Notes under the pieces: model-generated
Database searches by the model: none
What the model was told of the DNA's origin: nothing
The model's input: the letters and a program-made list of their open reading frames with translations, nothing else
Assembly: GCF_958301595.1 (NCBI RefSeq)
Contig: NZ_CATQJU010000001.1
Span: 1,798,001 to 1,862,000 of the forward strand
DNA: 64,000 nucleotides
Source of the DNA: Porphyromonas vaginalis
GTDB lineage: Bacteria > Bacteroidota > Bacteroidia > Bacteroidales > Porphyromonadaceae
Reading direction: 5' to 3'
Made by a program: the position numbers and the translations under genes
Shown here: one piece after another, positions 34,609 to 43,611 of the stretch
How the letters are laid out: each line of letters opens with the position of its first letter
Position numbering within the stretch: position 1 is the first letter of the stretch

Positions 34609-35206
34609 GATTCTCTCGTACGAGGAAGTGCTCCATCAGAAACCCTTGCGGATTGTTGTCCGAGCGAACTGAGTTTTGTAGCGAGCAACTAGTCACCAAG
34701 CTCCGCTCCGTGACATTGCTCTGTCGGATAATAAACTGCCGAGCAAAGGTGGTTACTTCGTAGGGGTAAGAGTCAAAGTCACACCGTATGGAGTCAATCT
34801 CTATACGTTGGTTGACATTGCCCGAGATAGCTCGATTGTAGTACCCTTTCTCCGCTAGATCCTTATAGTAGTTAAAAGCGGACTTGTCGCATAGTTGGAA
34901 AGCACGCTCCATATTCTTCTCGATAGCATCCTTGTCGGGCGCAATCGTGAAGAAAAGCTCGTGAAAGCGTCTTACATGCTCTCGAGCCTCCACCGGACGG
35001 TTCATCGAAGCGTCTTGGCTCAGAGCCAGCATCAGAGACTTCCCTTGGTCTAGTACGTACACCTTCTCACGCTGCTTCTTAGCAAAGCTGTACGAAGCAT
35101 AGACCGCATAGCTACTGACCGCTATGCAGACTATCGCAAAGATGATGGCGTAGAGCCTAATCTGCTTGAAAGAGGTCTCTATGTTTGTGAGTGATTTGAA
35201 TTCCAT
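34583..35206 (-). CDS. traK: Conjugal transfer protein TraK
   Basis: 207 aa with one N-terminal membrane helix (IIFAIVCIAVSSYAVYASYSF, about 20-40), then a soluble domain with PVEAREHVRRFHELFFTIAPD and QRIEIDSIRCDFDSYPY. VirB8-like inner-membrane assembly factor. It is preceded by a 380-base gap that contains the modular hairpin array. Confidence 0.93.
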   Translation of the reverse strand: MEFKSLTNIETSFKQIRLYAIIFAIVCIAVSSYAVYASYSFAKKQREKVYVLDQGKSLMLALSQDASMNRPVEAREHVRRFHELFFTIAPDKDAIEKNMERAFQLCDKSAFNYYKDLAEKGYYNRAISGNVNQRIEIDSIRCDFDSYPYEVTTFARQFIIRQSNVTERSLVTSCSLQNSVRSDNNPQGFLMEHFLVRENRDIQTYKR

Positions 35207-35256
35207 ATTCCATTATTCTAATTGTCTTATATCTAAAAACTTCTGAGGGGTAGTTT

Positions 35257-35434
35257 AGTGCCAATGCGCCTTGGCACTGTAGTGCCATACGGGTGAAACT
35301 CTAGTGCCAACCCCACTTGGCACTGCAGTTTCATACGGAAGAAACTGTAGTTTCATAGGTAAGAAACTCTAGTTTCATGGGCAGGAAACTCTAGTGCCAC
35401 AGGTAGGAAACTGTAGTGCCACACGGCAGGCACT
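35257..35434. repeat. Eight-module hairpin array between traJ and traK
   Basis: Modules of 20 or 22 nt start at 35257, 35281, 35303, 35327, 35349, 35371, 35393 and 35415, joined by two-base linkers (GT, CT or GC). Each begins AGTGCCA or AGTTTCAT and ends GGCACT or GAAACT. Six are self-complementary (for example AGTTTCatacggaaGAAACT); two are hybrids (starts at 35281 and 35393) with AGTGCC on the left and GAAACT on the right. It sits in the middle of the tra operon. Bases 35435-35569 hold nothing else that I recognise. Confidence 0.9.
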
Positions 35435-35569
35435 ACGCTTACCTTACCCAGCTGCTACATTGACGCACATAGGAGGAGCTAATCCTACCCACCTGACCGT
35501 CATACGACCGTCACGTGGTCATCGCATCCTCATCAAGCGTGTCATAGCCACCCTTCGGCTGAAGGGACG

Positions 35570-36607
35570 CTATTTGCCCTTGATAAGAGCCCCTTTGATA
35601 CGTCCGCCTACGTTGCCAGCTATAGATCCAGTGGCACCAGCGACCGCCTTACCTCCCGTATAGGCACCCTGGGCACCTCGTTGCGCCGTCTGATTGACAT
35701 TGCGTCCGTATGCCCCGATACCACCACCAGCCTCTATAATCCAGCCCGCTACCGTAGGAACACAGAAGTACCCCACGATACCGATCAGGAAGAAGACAAT
35801 GTAGTACCAGCTACCCGAATCGGGCAGATAGTTGGGGTCACTCAATGCTGCAATATCCTTCTGCACCATCAACACCTGTATCTTTGTGAGGAGAGCCGAG
35901 AGGACAGAGCTGACGGGTAGCCACAGATAGACCGATATGTAGCGGGAGAACCAAGCCGTAAGCGACCCCGACAAGCCATCCCAAACCGCAATACCAAAGA
36001 CGATTGGTCCCAGTATGCTCAGCACGATAAGAAAGAAGGTACGGAGCGTATCAATAATCAGAGCAGCTGCATGGTATAGCAACTCTATGAGATCATGGAG
36101 TTGCTTCATCAGCCATTGCTTCGTTTTGTAAGCAGCACGCTCGGCATACATCCCAGCGATGGTCACCGCATCGCTCGGGCCGATGATCCCCATCTCCTCT
36201 ATCTTTTGGTCAAAAGCTTCATTGGAAACCAAGTAAGCCGTCTCGGGGTTACGGAGATAGGCAGCTTCTTGTAGTTTGTCTCGCTTAGCAACCAACTTGT
36301 CTAGTTGTACCGTCTGCTTATTGACCATTCGCTCTGTACCTTGTACTACAGGAGAGAGAATCGTATTCATCGTACCCAGCACAATCGTTGGGAAGAACAT
36401 AATACAGAAGCCCAGCACAAAAGGTCTCAGTAAGGGGAAAAGATCAATCGGCTCGGCACGAGACAACGAAGACCACACCCTCACGGCTACATAGAAGAGA
36501 GCCCCTAATCCCGCAATCCCCTTGGCAATGCCCGTCATCTCTCCACAGAGAGGCATCATCTCCTGATAGGTGGAGCGGAGTAATTCATGTAGTGATGCAA
36601 AGTCCAT
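35570..36607 (-). CDS. traJ: Conjugal transfer protein TraJ
   Basis: 345 aa, polytopic inner-membrane protein with about six helices (for example FVLGFCIMFFPTIVLGTMN, FFLIVLSILGPIVFGIAVW, YYIVFFLIGIVGYFCVPTVA) and a glycine/alanine-rich C-terminal tail. VirB6-like channel component. Thirty-two bases upstream lies traI. Confidence 0.93.
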   Translation of the reverse strand: MDFASLHELLRSTYQEMMPLCGEMTGIAKGIAGLGALFYVAVRVWSSLSRAEPIDLFPLLRPFVLGFCIMFFPTIVLGTMNTILSPVVQGTERMVNKQTVQLDKLVAKRDKLQEAAYLRNPETAYLVSNEAFDQKIEEMGIIGPSDAVTIAGMYAERAAYKTKQWLMKQLHDLIELLYHAAALIIDTLRTFFLIVLSILGPIVFGIAVWDGLSGSLTAWFSRYISVYLWLPVSSVLSALLTKIQVLMVQKDIAALSDPNYLPDSGSWYYIVFFLIGIVGYFCVPTVAGWIIEAGGGIGAYGRNVNQTAQRGAQGAYTGGKAVAGATGSIAGNVGGRIKGALIKGK

Positions 36608-36639
36608 AGATCCTAACGGCTATCTTTACGTAGTCAGTC

Positions 36640-37275
36640 TTACCAATATCGGCTCTCTGGATTTCCATAAAGCGCTTTGACCGATGCTAGATCATTCTTC
36701 TCGTGAGCACGTACATAACTCACGGAGATATTCTTTCGGGTGTAGTAAGAAACAATCGATCGATACTCACGTAGTGTCGTATAGATGCGGTCTATCATCT
36801 GCATACGCTCGCTATCATTCATTGAGAACACCTTGCTCTTAGCTACAGACTTCAGCTCCTTGAGACTCTCGCCACTCAGTTCCAAGAGTTTGGCATAGCC
36901 AGCAGCCATAGCGGCTAGCTCTGTGGGGCGGAAGTTTGGGTCCGCTAGCATCTTCTTGTAGGAGGTCACATAGATCTCTGATATGTCTCCCACCATTAGG
37001 ATGCACTCCTTCACCTTGTAGGCATCGCCTATAAGGTTGTTAACCTGCTTGAGTGCATCGTAGTACTTCTTGGTGTCGTTGTACAGTTTCTCCACCTCCT
37101 TAAAACCACTTAGCGTGTTTTTGACCGTCTTCGAGGCGGTGGCAATCTCCTTAATGGAGTTAGCTATGTTGCCAGCAAAGTTCCCAGGGTCGGTAACCAC
37201 CCACTGAGCGTGGGCTTGAGGGATAAATAGGCTCATTGCAAAGAGAGCCATCAGCAGATACTTTTTCATTGTCAC
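36640..37275 (-). CDS. traI: Conjugal transfer protein TraI (DUF4141)
   Basis: 211 aa with a signal peptide (MKKYLLMALFAMSLFIPQAHAQ) and a helical coiled body (EIATASKTVKNTLSGFKEVE … KYYDALKQVNNLIG). Resembles a VirB5-type periplasmic component; the start used here has one extra residue pair (MTMKKY) and the second ATG may be the real one. Twenty bases after traG. Confidence 0.9.
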   Translation of the reverse strand: MTMKKYLLMALFAMSLFIPQAHAQWVVTDPGNFAGNIANSIKEIATASKTVKNTLSGFKEVEKLYNDTKKYYDALKQVNNLIGDAYKVKECILMVGDISEIYVTSYKKMLADPNFRPTELAAMAAGYAKLLELSGESLKELKSVAKSKVFSMNDSERMQMIDRIYTTLREYRSIVSYYTRKNISVSYVRAHEKNDLASVKALYGNPESRYW

Positions 37276-37295
37276 TAGGTATTTGATTGTTACTA

Positions 37296-39815
37296 TTATT
37301 GCTTATCTCTTTTCTCTATGGCGAGTTGTCGGATGGCCGACTCAATGTCTCCTCCCAGCTGCTCCGCACGCTGCATCACCTCCAGCTTCTCTCGCTCCTC
37401 TGTCGTATAGGTGAGATACTCCTCCATACTCACCTCTGTAGCATAGACGGCACTCTGCATACCTCCCAGCCCGACCCACACCTCTTTGTAGAGTCGGTGA
37501 GGATCGTTGTTCTGATTGATTGAGAGGATTTGGCTCTTCTCCTTTTCGGAGAGACCCAGCATCGATTGGATGCCATCAAACTTGGTCATGTACTTACGCT
37601 GGTCTAGGAGGATCTTACAGTCAGAGTTGTTGATGATACTCTCCTTCACTACGGGTGAAGAGATGATGTCGTCTACCTCCTGCGTCACCACAATAGCCTC
37701 TCCGAAATACTTTCTGACCGTCTTGTAGAGATACTTAATGTAGTCCGCCATATTCTCCGAAGCAATCGCCTTCCAGGCCTCCTCGATAAGGATCATCTTA
37801 CGGATACCTTTCAGTCGGCGCATCTTATTGATAAAGGCTTCCATGATGATAATGGTCACCACGGGGAAGAGGTCTTTATTGTCCTTCACTTGGTCAATCT
37901 CAAAGACGATAAACCGCTTTGAGAGCAGGTCTATGTTCTTATCCGAGTTCAGTAGGAAGTCGTAACGGCCTCCTTTGTAGTACTGCTTGAGCGTAGTCAG
38001 AAGATTATTGATATTGAAGTCTGAGAGCGTCACCTTGATATCTCGTTGCTCCATATCCTTACGATAGACATCTCTAAGGTATTCGTAGAAGCTATTGAAG
38101 TTCGGAACGATACTAGCATCTGAGCAGATGAGTTCGATATAGGCATTGACAGCAGAGCCCAGCTCTCCAGCCTCAGTCTTGGTGACCCGCTCATCGGCAC
38201 TCTTCCAAAGCGTCATCAGTAGGGTGCAGATACTTTCCCGCTTCTCTACATCAAAGAACTTGTCATCCGTATAAAAAGGGTTGAAGGAGATAGGATGGTC
38301 ATGGGTGTAGGTGAAGTAGACTCCATCCTCTCCCTTTGTCTTACGATGGATTAGTTCACACAACCCTTGATACGAATTACCCGTATCGACCAAGAGGACA
38401 TGCGCCCCCTGCTCGTAGTATTGTCGTACCATATGGTTCGTGAAGAAACTCTTACCACTGCCGGAAGGTCCCAAGATAAACTTGTTGCGGTTGGTAATGA
38501 TTCCTTGCTTCATCGGCAGATCAGATATGTCAAGATGTATCGGCTTACCAGATAATCTGTCTGCCATCTTAATCCCAAAGGGTGAGAGCGAGTCCTTGTA
38601 GTTGGTCTCTGCCGTGAAGAAACAGAGAGCCGGCTCAATGAAGGTGTAGAAAGACTCTTCTGCGGGAAAGTCTCCTGCATTACCCGGGATAGCCGCCCAA
38701 TAGAGGGTCGCTGTATCGATGGTGTTATGTCTAGGACGGCACTCCATCAAGGCAAGGGCAGAGCCCACATCATTCTTGACTTGTCGTAGCTCCTCTTCAT
38801 CGTCACTCCATGCCAAGACATTAAAGTGAGCTCTAATGGAGGTGAGTCCCTGAGAGTGTGCGGTGTTGAGATACTCCTGTATCCACTCTTCGTTGATTTG
38901 ATTACTACGACTGTAGCGTGCTAGAGAGTGCATATTTCTAGCTTGCTTCTCAAAACGCTGCAAGTTAGCCTCGCTATCTTGAATGAAGAGGTATTGATTG
39001 TAGATATGGTTGCAGGGGAGCATCAGCCCCACTGGAGAGGCAAAGGAGAGGCGGCAGTCTGAGCGGTCTGTTGATAATCGCTCATAGCGACCATCGGTAC
39101 TGACGGTAGTGGGTAGATCATCCGTATCAGAGAGCGTATGCAGGCAAAGCATATTGTCTCCCACACGTACAAGGTCTGCCCCTAAACGTATATCCTCCAA
39201 TGTGCCGTGTCTGCTATCTGATAGAGAGAAGTAACGATCTAAGAGAGCAGCTTGCTCCCTAGAGCCAACCAGCTCAGCCTCGCTCATTCGAGCCAGCTTT
39301 ATCAATTCGGATTCATTGATGATGCGTTCGAACTGATCCACCGACTCCATAAACTTCACCATCTCCTCTTCGTTGGTAATCTCTTTAGGGAGTAGATGAC
39401 CTCTACAAAGCGTTGAGAAGCTACTCTGCTGTGCCATACGCTGTCTATTGCTCTTCGTGATAAAGAGGTAGACGGTATGGTTTAGATAGGGTCGCTCATT
39501 GAAGTGTCTCTCAGAGGCACGAGCGAGAAAGCTCAAAGGCTTTTCCTGACCACGCTTGCAAGTCGTATGGTAGCACTCCTTGATGAACCAATCTTGCTTG
39601 TGAACGATCGTGAAGTTGGGTAGCACCTTGATTGCTTTATGCCAAGTAGAGTGCATCGTCTCATACTCTGCGGATGTGACAGTAAAAAGCTCGGGTAGCT
39701 CCACTCGAAAAGCAACCGTCACATCAGCATCCTTACTGACAATGCACCCATGCTCTACACTCAGCAAGGGGAACTTTGACTCTAAGGTAGTTATCTTGCT
39801 TCTGTTTCTCATCAT
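37296..39815 (-). CDS. traG: TraG-family VirB4-like conjugation ATPase
   Basis: 839 aa, the motor ATPase of the transfer apparatus. Walker A is ILGPSGSGKSFFTNHMV (about 444-460) and Walker B is MILIEEAWKAI near 672. The N-terminal half is the VirB4 docking part. Overlaps traF by four bases. Largest protein of the operon and highly conserved in Bacteroidetes ICEs. Confidence 0.95.
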   Translation of the reverse strand: MMRNRSKITTLESKFPLLSVEHGCIVSKDADVTVAFRVELPELFTVTSAEYETMHSTWHKAIKVLPNFTIVHKQDWFIKECYHTTCKRGQEKPLSFLARASERHFNERPYLNHTVYLFITKSNRQRMAQQSSFSTLCRGHLLPKEITNEEEMVKFMESVDQFERIINESELIKLARMSEAELVGSREQAALLDRYFSLSDSRHGTLEDIRLGADLVRVGDNMLCLHTLSDTDDLPTTVSTDGRYERLSTDRSDCRLSFASPVGLMLPCNHIYNQYLFIQDSEANLQRFEKQARNMHSLARYSRSNQINEEWIQEYLNTAHSQGLTSIRAHFNVLAWSDDEEELRQVKNDVGSALALMECRPRHNTIDTATLYWAAIPGNAGDFPAEESFYTFIEPALCFFTAETNYKDSLSPFGIKMADRLSGKPIHLDISDLPMKQGIITNRNKFILGPSGSGKSFFTNHMVRQYYEQGAHVLLVDTGNSYQGLCELIHRKTKGEDGVYFTYTHDHPISFNPFYTDDKFFDVEKRESICTLLMTLWKSADERVTKTEAGELGSAVNAYIELICSDASIVPNFNSFYEYLRDVYRKDMEQRDIKVTLSDFNINNLLTTLKQYYKGGRYDFLLNSDKNIDLLSKRFIVFEIDQVKDNKDLFPVVTIIIMEAFINKMRRLKGIRKMILIEEAWKAIASENMADYIKYLYKTVRKYFGEAIVVTQEVDDIISSPVVKESIINNSDCKILLDQRKYMTKFDGIQSMLGLSEKEKSQILSINQNNDPHRLYKEVWVGLGGMQSAVYATEVSMEEYLTYTTEEREKLEVMQRAEQLGGDIESAIRQLAIEKRDKQ

Positions 39816-40138
39816 CTAGCGCTATTGAATTGGTGAAAAAGCTGATAGACCGAACGGCGGTTCAAGAGATACCTCGGGTGTCTTCTTATAGCTCCTCGCT
39901 TCATCAATCCATATTGACCATACTTGCGATTCATGGCGAACGTTTGCCACACCACAACGGTGGCACCCACTACGCCTATGCCCAAGCAGATGATCTGACT
40001 GATGCCACAGAGATAGAGAACCACTACAAGGATGAAGATGCCCAGTAACCCTCCTGCAAATAAGAAGAGGTAGTGAGCCTTCAAGCCCTTGAACTCCACT
40101 GTCCGACCGACTCCTTTATTTACTTCCCAACTAGCCAT
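39812..40138 (-). CDS. traF: Conjugal transfer protein TraF (DUF4133)
   Basis: 108 aa with two membrane helices (YLFLFAGGLLGIFILVVVLYL and LGIGVVGATVVVWQTF). VirB3-like by place and size, directly before the VirB4-like ATPase as in other T4SS. A basic C-terminus carries RRHPRYLLNRRSVYQLF. Confidence 0.9.
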   Translation of the reverse strand: MASWEVNKGVGRTVEFKGLKAHYLFLFAGGLLGIFILVVVLYLCGISQIICLGIGVVGATVVVWQTFAMNRKYGQYGLMKRGAIRRHPRYLLNRRSVYQLFHQFNSAR

Positions 40139-40455
40139 TAGAGGAAGAAGCTACGCAGGATGGTAGCAGCTACGATGAGGAAGATACAAGCTCCAAACCA
40201 GCTTGCAGCTGTCTTGCTCGTATCGGGGTCTCCTGAGCTAAACTTATTGTAAACCTTGACACCGCCTATCAAGCCCACCACTGCCCCAATGGCATAGATG
40301 AGCTTGGTGGCTGGGTCAAAATAGGAAGTGACCATCTTGGTCGCTTCGTTGATGCCCGCCATACCATTGCCTTGGGCAAAGGCTGTCGCACCTGTCATCA
40401 TCAGGGTCAGGGCAAGCATCGCTAGGCGTTCCTTGCTAATCATTCGTCTGTTCAT
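40138..40455 (-). CDS. traE: Conjugal transfer protein TraE (DUF4134)
   Basis: 105 aa. A signal-like N-terminal helix (LAMLALTLMMTGATAFAQG) is followed by two more hydrophobic helices with the typical LIYAIGAVVGLIGGVKVYNKFSSGD and WFGACIFLIVAATILRSFFL. VirB2-like pilin by position. One-base overlap with traF. Confidence 0.92.
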   Translation of the reverse strand: MNRRMISKERLAMLALTLMMTGATAFAQGNGMAGINEATKMVTSYFDPATKLIYAIGAVVGLIGGVKVYNKFSSGDPDTSKTAASWFGACIFLIVAATILRSFFL

Positions 40456-40509
40456 TGTCTGTCGTTATATCAAGTTGTTAAAGAATAATCTTGCTGTTCT
40501 ATTGTTGGG

Positions 40510-41265
40510 TTACAAGTAGTAAGAGAGCGGTTTGTCTTCTTCTCCCGCTTCGGCCTCTACTTGGGAAGGTGCGGGTTCCTCTTCTAGCTCTTCAGCTTTC
40601 CGAAGGGTTGCAAAGAGATTGCGGTGAGCTTCCTCCACTTGTAGCGTGTACTCTTTGAGCCGATCCATAAGCTCCGTTCCTCGCAAGGTGCGGAGCGTCT
40701 GGCACACCTCCTCTTCATTTTCATTAGTCAGTGAATCCTCTTGCTTACTCCATTGGCTAATCCGAGATAAATCTCTTGCTAGGATGGCGGTCGGGGAGAG
40801 TTCGGGCATCGCCTCGCTGGCAATTTGTAACTCCTCCCGCAGGACGCTCTCCTCATCTGGATCCTCCATCGTGTAGGCAACTTGTATCTCGTTTTCTGCC
40901 TCAGGGATAGTTCCGCTTTCCGCTTCTAAAGAATCTGCAGCGTCATCTCTATGCGTTGACTTATCACTATCTAACTCTGCAAATGTAGCGGGATTATCGT
41001 CCGCTTTTTCAGACGAGGAACTCTTAGGAACCATAGGGAAAGATGAGGAAATAAAAGGCTTGCTCTTGCCGACTATTTCGTCTCTCACAAGCTCCTTACG
41101 CTCTTGATTGGAGTCTGCTTTTCCCGTATTCTCTTTCTTGGCTGTAGCCTTTCTTTTAGGGTCTTGCTTAGAGCTATTCAAGAGGCTCCGCCAATATGCG
41201 ATGCCAAAAATCACCCACACAATCCCTAATAAGAGCAATAAGCATCTCAATGTCTCTTCAATCAT
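40510..41265 (-). CDS. TraD-like conjugal transfer protein
   Basis: 251 aa. One N-terminal membrane helix (CLLLLLGIVWVIFGIAYWRSLL) is followed by a long acidic, low-complexity linker and a helical C-terminal part (TAILARDLSRISQWSKQED … MDRLKEYTLQVEEAHRN). It takes the TraD slot of Bacteroidetes ICEs; sequence conservation of this slot is low, so the symbol is left open. Overlaps the DUF3408 gene by four bases. Confidence 0.7.
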   Translation of the reverse strand: MIEETLRCLLLLLGIVWVIFGIAYWRSLLNSSKQDPKRKATAKKENTGKADSNQERKELVRDEIVGKSKPFISSSFPMVPKSSSSEKADDNPATFAELDSDKSTHRDDAADSLEAESGTIPEAENEIQVAYTMEDPDEESVLREELQIASEAMPELSPTAILARDLSRISQWSKQEDSLTNENEEEVCQTLRTLRGTELMDRLKEYTLQVEEAHRNLFATLRKAEELEEEPAPSQVEAEAGEEDKPLSYYL

Positions 41266-41771
41266 AGGTCAATAGTCTTGTTCCGTCTCCGCTGAGAGGC
41301 GATTTGGTTTAATAGCTCCTGGTGCGTTTTCAAGTGATCCAGTATGATGTTCTCAATATAGCTTGTGATGGAGGTCTCTACACGGAGGTCACTCACTACA
41401 TTTCGAAGTAGCTGTAGCACTTCGGTATGAATGCTGAAGCCAGACTTGTTGCGACCATCTCGTACAGATGTCAGGAAACGCTCTTCGTACGCTGCAAACT
41501 CTAGTGTCGATGAGCAACTCCTAGGATTAGACTTCTTTTTGGAGCTGTGACGCTGGGATGCTTGAGAAGAGGTGGTCGGAGTAGAGGCTGTTGTCTCCTC
41601 GGTCTCTGAGACGGCATTACACTCCTCTTCAAGCGTTGGTTCTTCCTCCAAATCTATCGGCTCATCAAAGTCCGGGATATTCTCTGCGGTACGCTTGGTG
41701 ACCCCTATATTTGCCATCTCTCTCATCTTAGCTTGGAGCAGTCGCTCTCGCTGTTCTTTAAGTGAGCTCAT
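41262..41771 (-). CDS. DUF3408 protein (TraB/TraC slot)
   Basis: 169 aa from the ATG at 41771 (MSSLKEQRERLLQ), which overlaps the traA stop as ATGA; the frame extends to 41822 but that would overlap traA by 55 bases. A disordered, serine/glutamate-rich first two thirds precedes a C-terminal ribbon-helix-helix-like region (GFSIHTEVLQLLRNVVSDLR … SYIENIILDHLKTHQELLNQ). Such proteins usually pair with a ParA ATPase, as here. Confidence 0.82.
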   Translation of the reverse strand: MSSLKEQRERLLQAKMREMANIGVTKRTAENIPDFDEPIDLEEEPTLEEECNAVSETEETTASTPTTSSQASQRHSSKKKSNPRSCSSTLEFAAYEERFLTSVRDGRNKSGFSIHTEVLQLLRNVVSDLRVETSITSYIENIILDHLKTHQELLNQIASQRRRNKTIDL

Positions 41772-42559
41772 ACGCTTGAACCTTTTTGTAGACCTAGCTT
41801 CTGTATCACCTCTTCGACCCATTCATCCACACCTGTCTGAGGGCGTAGCGTGGTAGCTGGAGGTAGGTAAGAGCAACGAAAGACTCCCTTGACACCCCCT
41901 TGAGCTAACTCACGACTGAAGCGAACAGAATGGTAGATACGAGCGTCTAGAATCTTCAAGCCCTGCTCTTGGGCATGCTGACTGAACAGTTCGATGACCA
42001 TAGTGCTGGCACTGCGATTTACTTTGTTCCAAAGCAAAAAGAGATCTTGGATTTGAGACTCTGCAAAGCCTACACCTAGCTCTTGGATTGTCTTGGCATA
42101 AGCAAAGCTTGATGCCAACGATTGCGGGTCAGCCTCTATGGGGGAGATGATATAGTCCATCATAATGGATAGCTCCATCATAGCACTGGTAGCTACATGA
42201 CCTGGGAAGTCGAATATGACGAGTTGGGGAGCTATTGGTGCTTTACTCAAGTACTGCTCTGTATTGCTTATCGCCTGCTCTAGATTACTTCGGATAATCT
42301 GGTAAGACTTCTTCCCATATTGGGCAAGTCGCTCGTGGAGTTCCTTCCCTATGTCTGGAGAGGTTCCAATAAGATCTCTGTCACGCTCTCGGAGCTTGAA
42401 AAATGACTCCTGCGTGCCATCGCAGTCCACTACGACAAGAGGGATATCCTTCTCGTAGTATAAAATAGATGCTAGCACTTCGGCTAGCGTACTCTTACCG
42501 ACTCCTCCCTTTTGTGAAGCGAAGCCTAAGTAGAGCGGGCGGCTGTTTGATCTGTCCAT
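41768..42559 (-). CDS. traA: ParA-family ATPase (TraA)
   Basis: 263 aa. The deviant Walker A FASQKGGVGKSTLAEVLAS (about 14-32) and VVVDCDGTQESFFKLRERD identify the ParA/MinD class; LVIFDFPGHVA is Walker B. First gene of the tra operon. With the DUF3408 protein it may partition or position the element or the mating apparatus. A grid-like repeat array lies just upstream (42619-42883) and could be its DNA target; that is inference. Confidence 0.92.
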   Translation of the reverse strand: MDRSNSRPLYLGFASQKGGVGKSTLAEVLASILYYEKDIPLVVVDCDGTQESFFKLRERDRDLIGTSPDIGKELHERLAQYGKKSYQIIRSNLEQAISNTEQYLSKAPIAPQLVIFDFPGHVATSAMMELSIMMDYIISPIEADPQSLASSFAYAKTIQELGVGFAESQIQDLFLLWNKVNRSASTMVIELFSQHAQEQGLKILDARIYHSVRFSRELAQGGVKGVFRCSYLPPATTLRPQTGVDEWVEEVIQKLGLQKGSSV

Positions 42560-42618
42560 ATCGTTCTTTGGTTACTACTTATGTTATAAGCCTATGGGGC
42601 GATTGTTTCACTCTAAAT

Positions 42619-42883
42619 CTGACTCAAGAGTTAGGTCTCAACTCTACTCTTGACTTAACTCAAAAGTTAGTTCTTGACTCAACTCAAAATTGACTTAGCT
42701 CAAGAGTTCGGTTTTGACTTAACTCAAGATTGACTTAGCTCAAGATTGACTTAGCTCAAGAGTTCGGTTTTGACTTAACTCAAAATTGACTTAGCTCAAG
42801 AGTTCGGTTTTGACTCAACTCAAAATTGACTCAGCTCAAGAGTTAGGTTTTGACTTAACTCAAGATTGACTTAACTCATGACT
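42619..42883. repeat. 8-nt-grid tandem array upstream of traA
   Basis: Twelve units beginning TTGACT start at 42650, 42674, 42690, 42714, 42730, 42746, 42770, 42786, 42810, 42826, 42850 and 42866. All steps are 16 or 24. The 16-mer is TTGACTTARCTCAARA, and long units add GTTCGGTT or GTTAGGTT. TTGACT/A…CTCAA is an imperfect dyad. Degenerate units extend the array to the left. It lies in the divergent space between traA and mobA; bases 42884-43090 contain no further feature that I can name. Confidence 0.88.
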
Positions 42884-43093
42884 GAGTTTGGTTGCAAAAT
42901 AACTAGCTCTTAACCTAAGTCTCAACCTCTAGTGAAGCATGAGGAAAAGGAGTGAAATCATAGGAATGTCGTTTATAGTGAATTAGTTACAAGGTCGCTG
43001 TAACTTTGCAAGCAGATAGAAGTCGTGGAGCTTTTCTCCCCGAAGTAGACACCCCCGTAGGGTGGATACTTCATCGTATCACTTCTTGATATT

Positions 43094-43157
43094 GGCAAGG
43101 TGTGTCTTTGTAACACAAACCGCAGTTTGTACCACAAAAAACCTTGCCCCGAAGGGG
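43094..43157. other. Candidate oriT, nested inverted repeats before mobA
   Basis: GGCAAGGT (43094-43101) pairs with ACCTTGCC (43141-43148). Inside, TTTGT pairs with ACAAA, and ACAAAC pairs with GTTTGT around a CGCA loop. CCCC-GAA-GGGG (43147-43157) adjoins the right arm. A strong nested hairpin directly upstream of the mobilisation genes and transcribed with neither neighbour fits the place and form of an origin of transfer. The nic site cannot be assigned from sequence alone. Confidence 0.6.
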
Positions 43158-43200
43158 AGATGAATTACTCCAAAGTCGTAATTAACAGAAGAAACAACAG

Positions 43201-43611
43201 ATGAATGAGCAGACAGAAAGAGATCGTAAGCGAAAAGAGCTGAATAAGCCTCGTTGGGACAACTGGCACGTACGCTTGCCCAACCCGAAAGACCAGCAAC
43301 GGGCGATTGACTTGTTCTATAAATCAGGTGCGGAAACGAAGTCCGACTTCGTGCGAGCAAGGATATTGGGAGAGCATTTCAAGGTGATAATGGTAGATAA
43401 GTCTGCCGTGGAGTACTATCGTAAGCTATCCGAATTGACTGCCCAGATACATAAGATAGGCGTGCTGTATAACCAAGCTGTACGAGCCATCAACAGCTAT
43501 CATAGCGTGAAGACAGCTCAGATACTGCTTGAGAAACTGGAGCAACTATCAGCTCAGATTATTGCTTTGCAGGAGCAGGCTGTCTCTCTGACCATTGATT
43601 ATCGCAAGTAA
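43201..43611 (+). CDS. mobA: Relaxosome accessory protein MobA
   Basis: 136 aa. MobC-type ribbon-helix-helix relaxosome protein: WHVRLPNPKDQQRAIDLFYKSG, then AETKSDFVRARILGEHFKV, followed by a helical region (LSELTAQIHKIGVLYNQAV) typical of the family. It would bind the oriT and help the relaxase. Its stop overlaps the mobB start by one base. Confidence 0.88.
   Translation: MNEQTERDRKRKELNKPRWDNWHVRLPNPKDQQRAIDLFYKSGAETKSDFVRARILGEHFKVIMVDKSAVEYYRKLSELTAQIHKIGVLYNQAVRAINSYHSVKTAQILLEKLEQLSAQIIALQEQAVSLTIDYRK

Noticed and set aside
35257-35434. Possible CRISPR array
   Set aside because: Repeat units adjoin with two-base linkers instead of unique spacers, arms are exchanged between units, and no cas gene is near. 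The same applies to the arrays at 943, 17388, 42619 and 44932.
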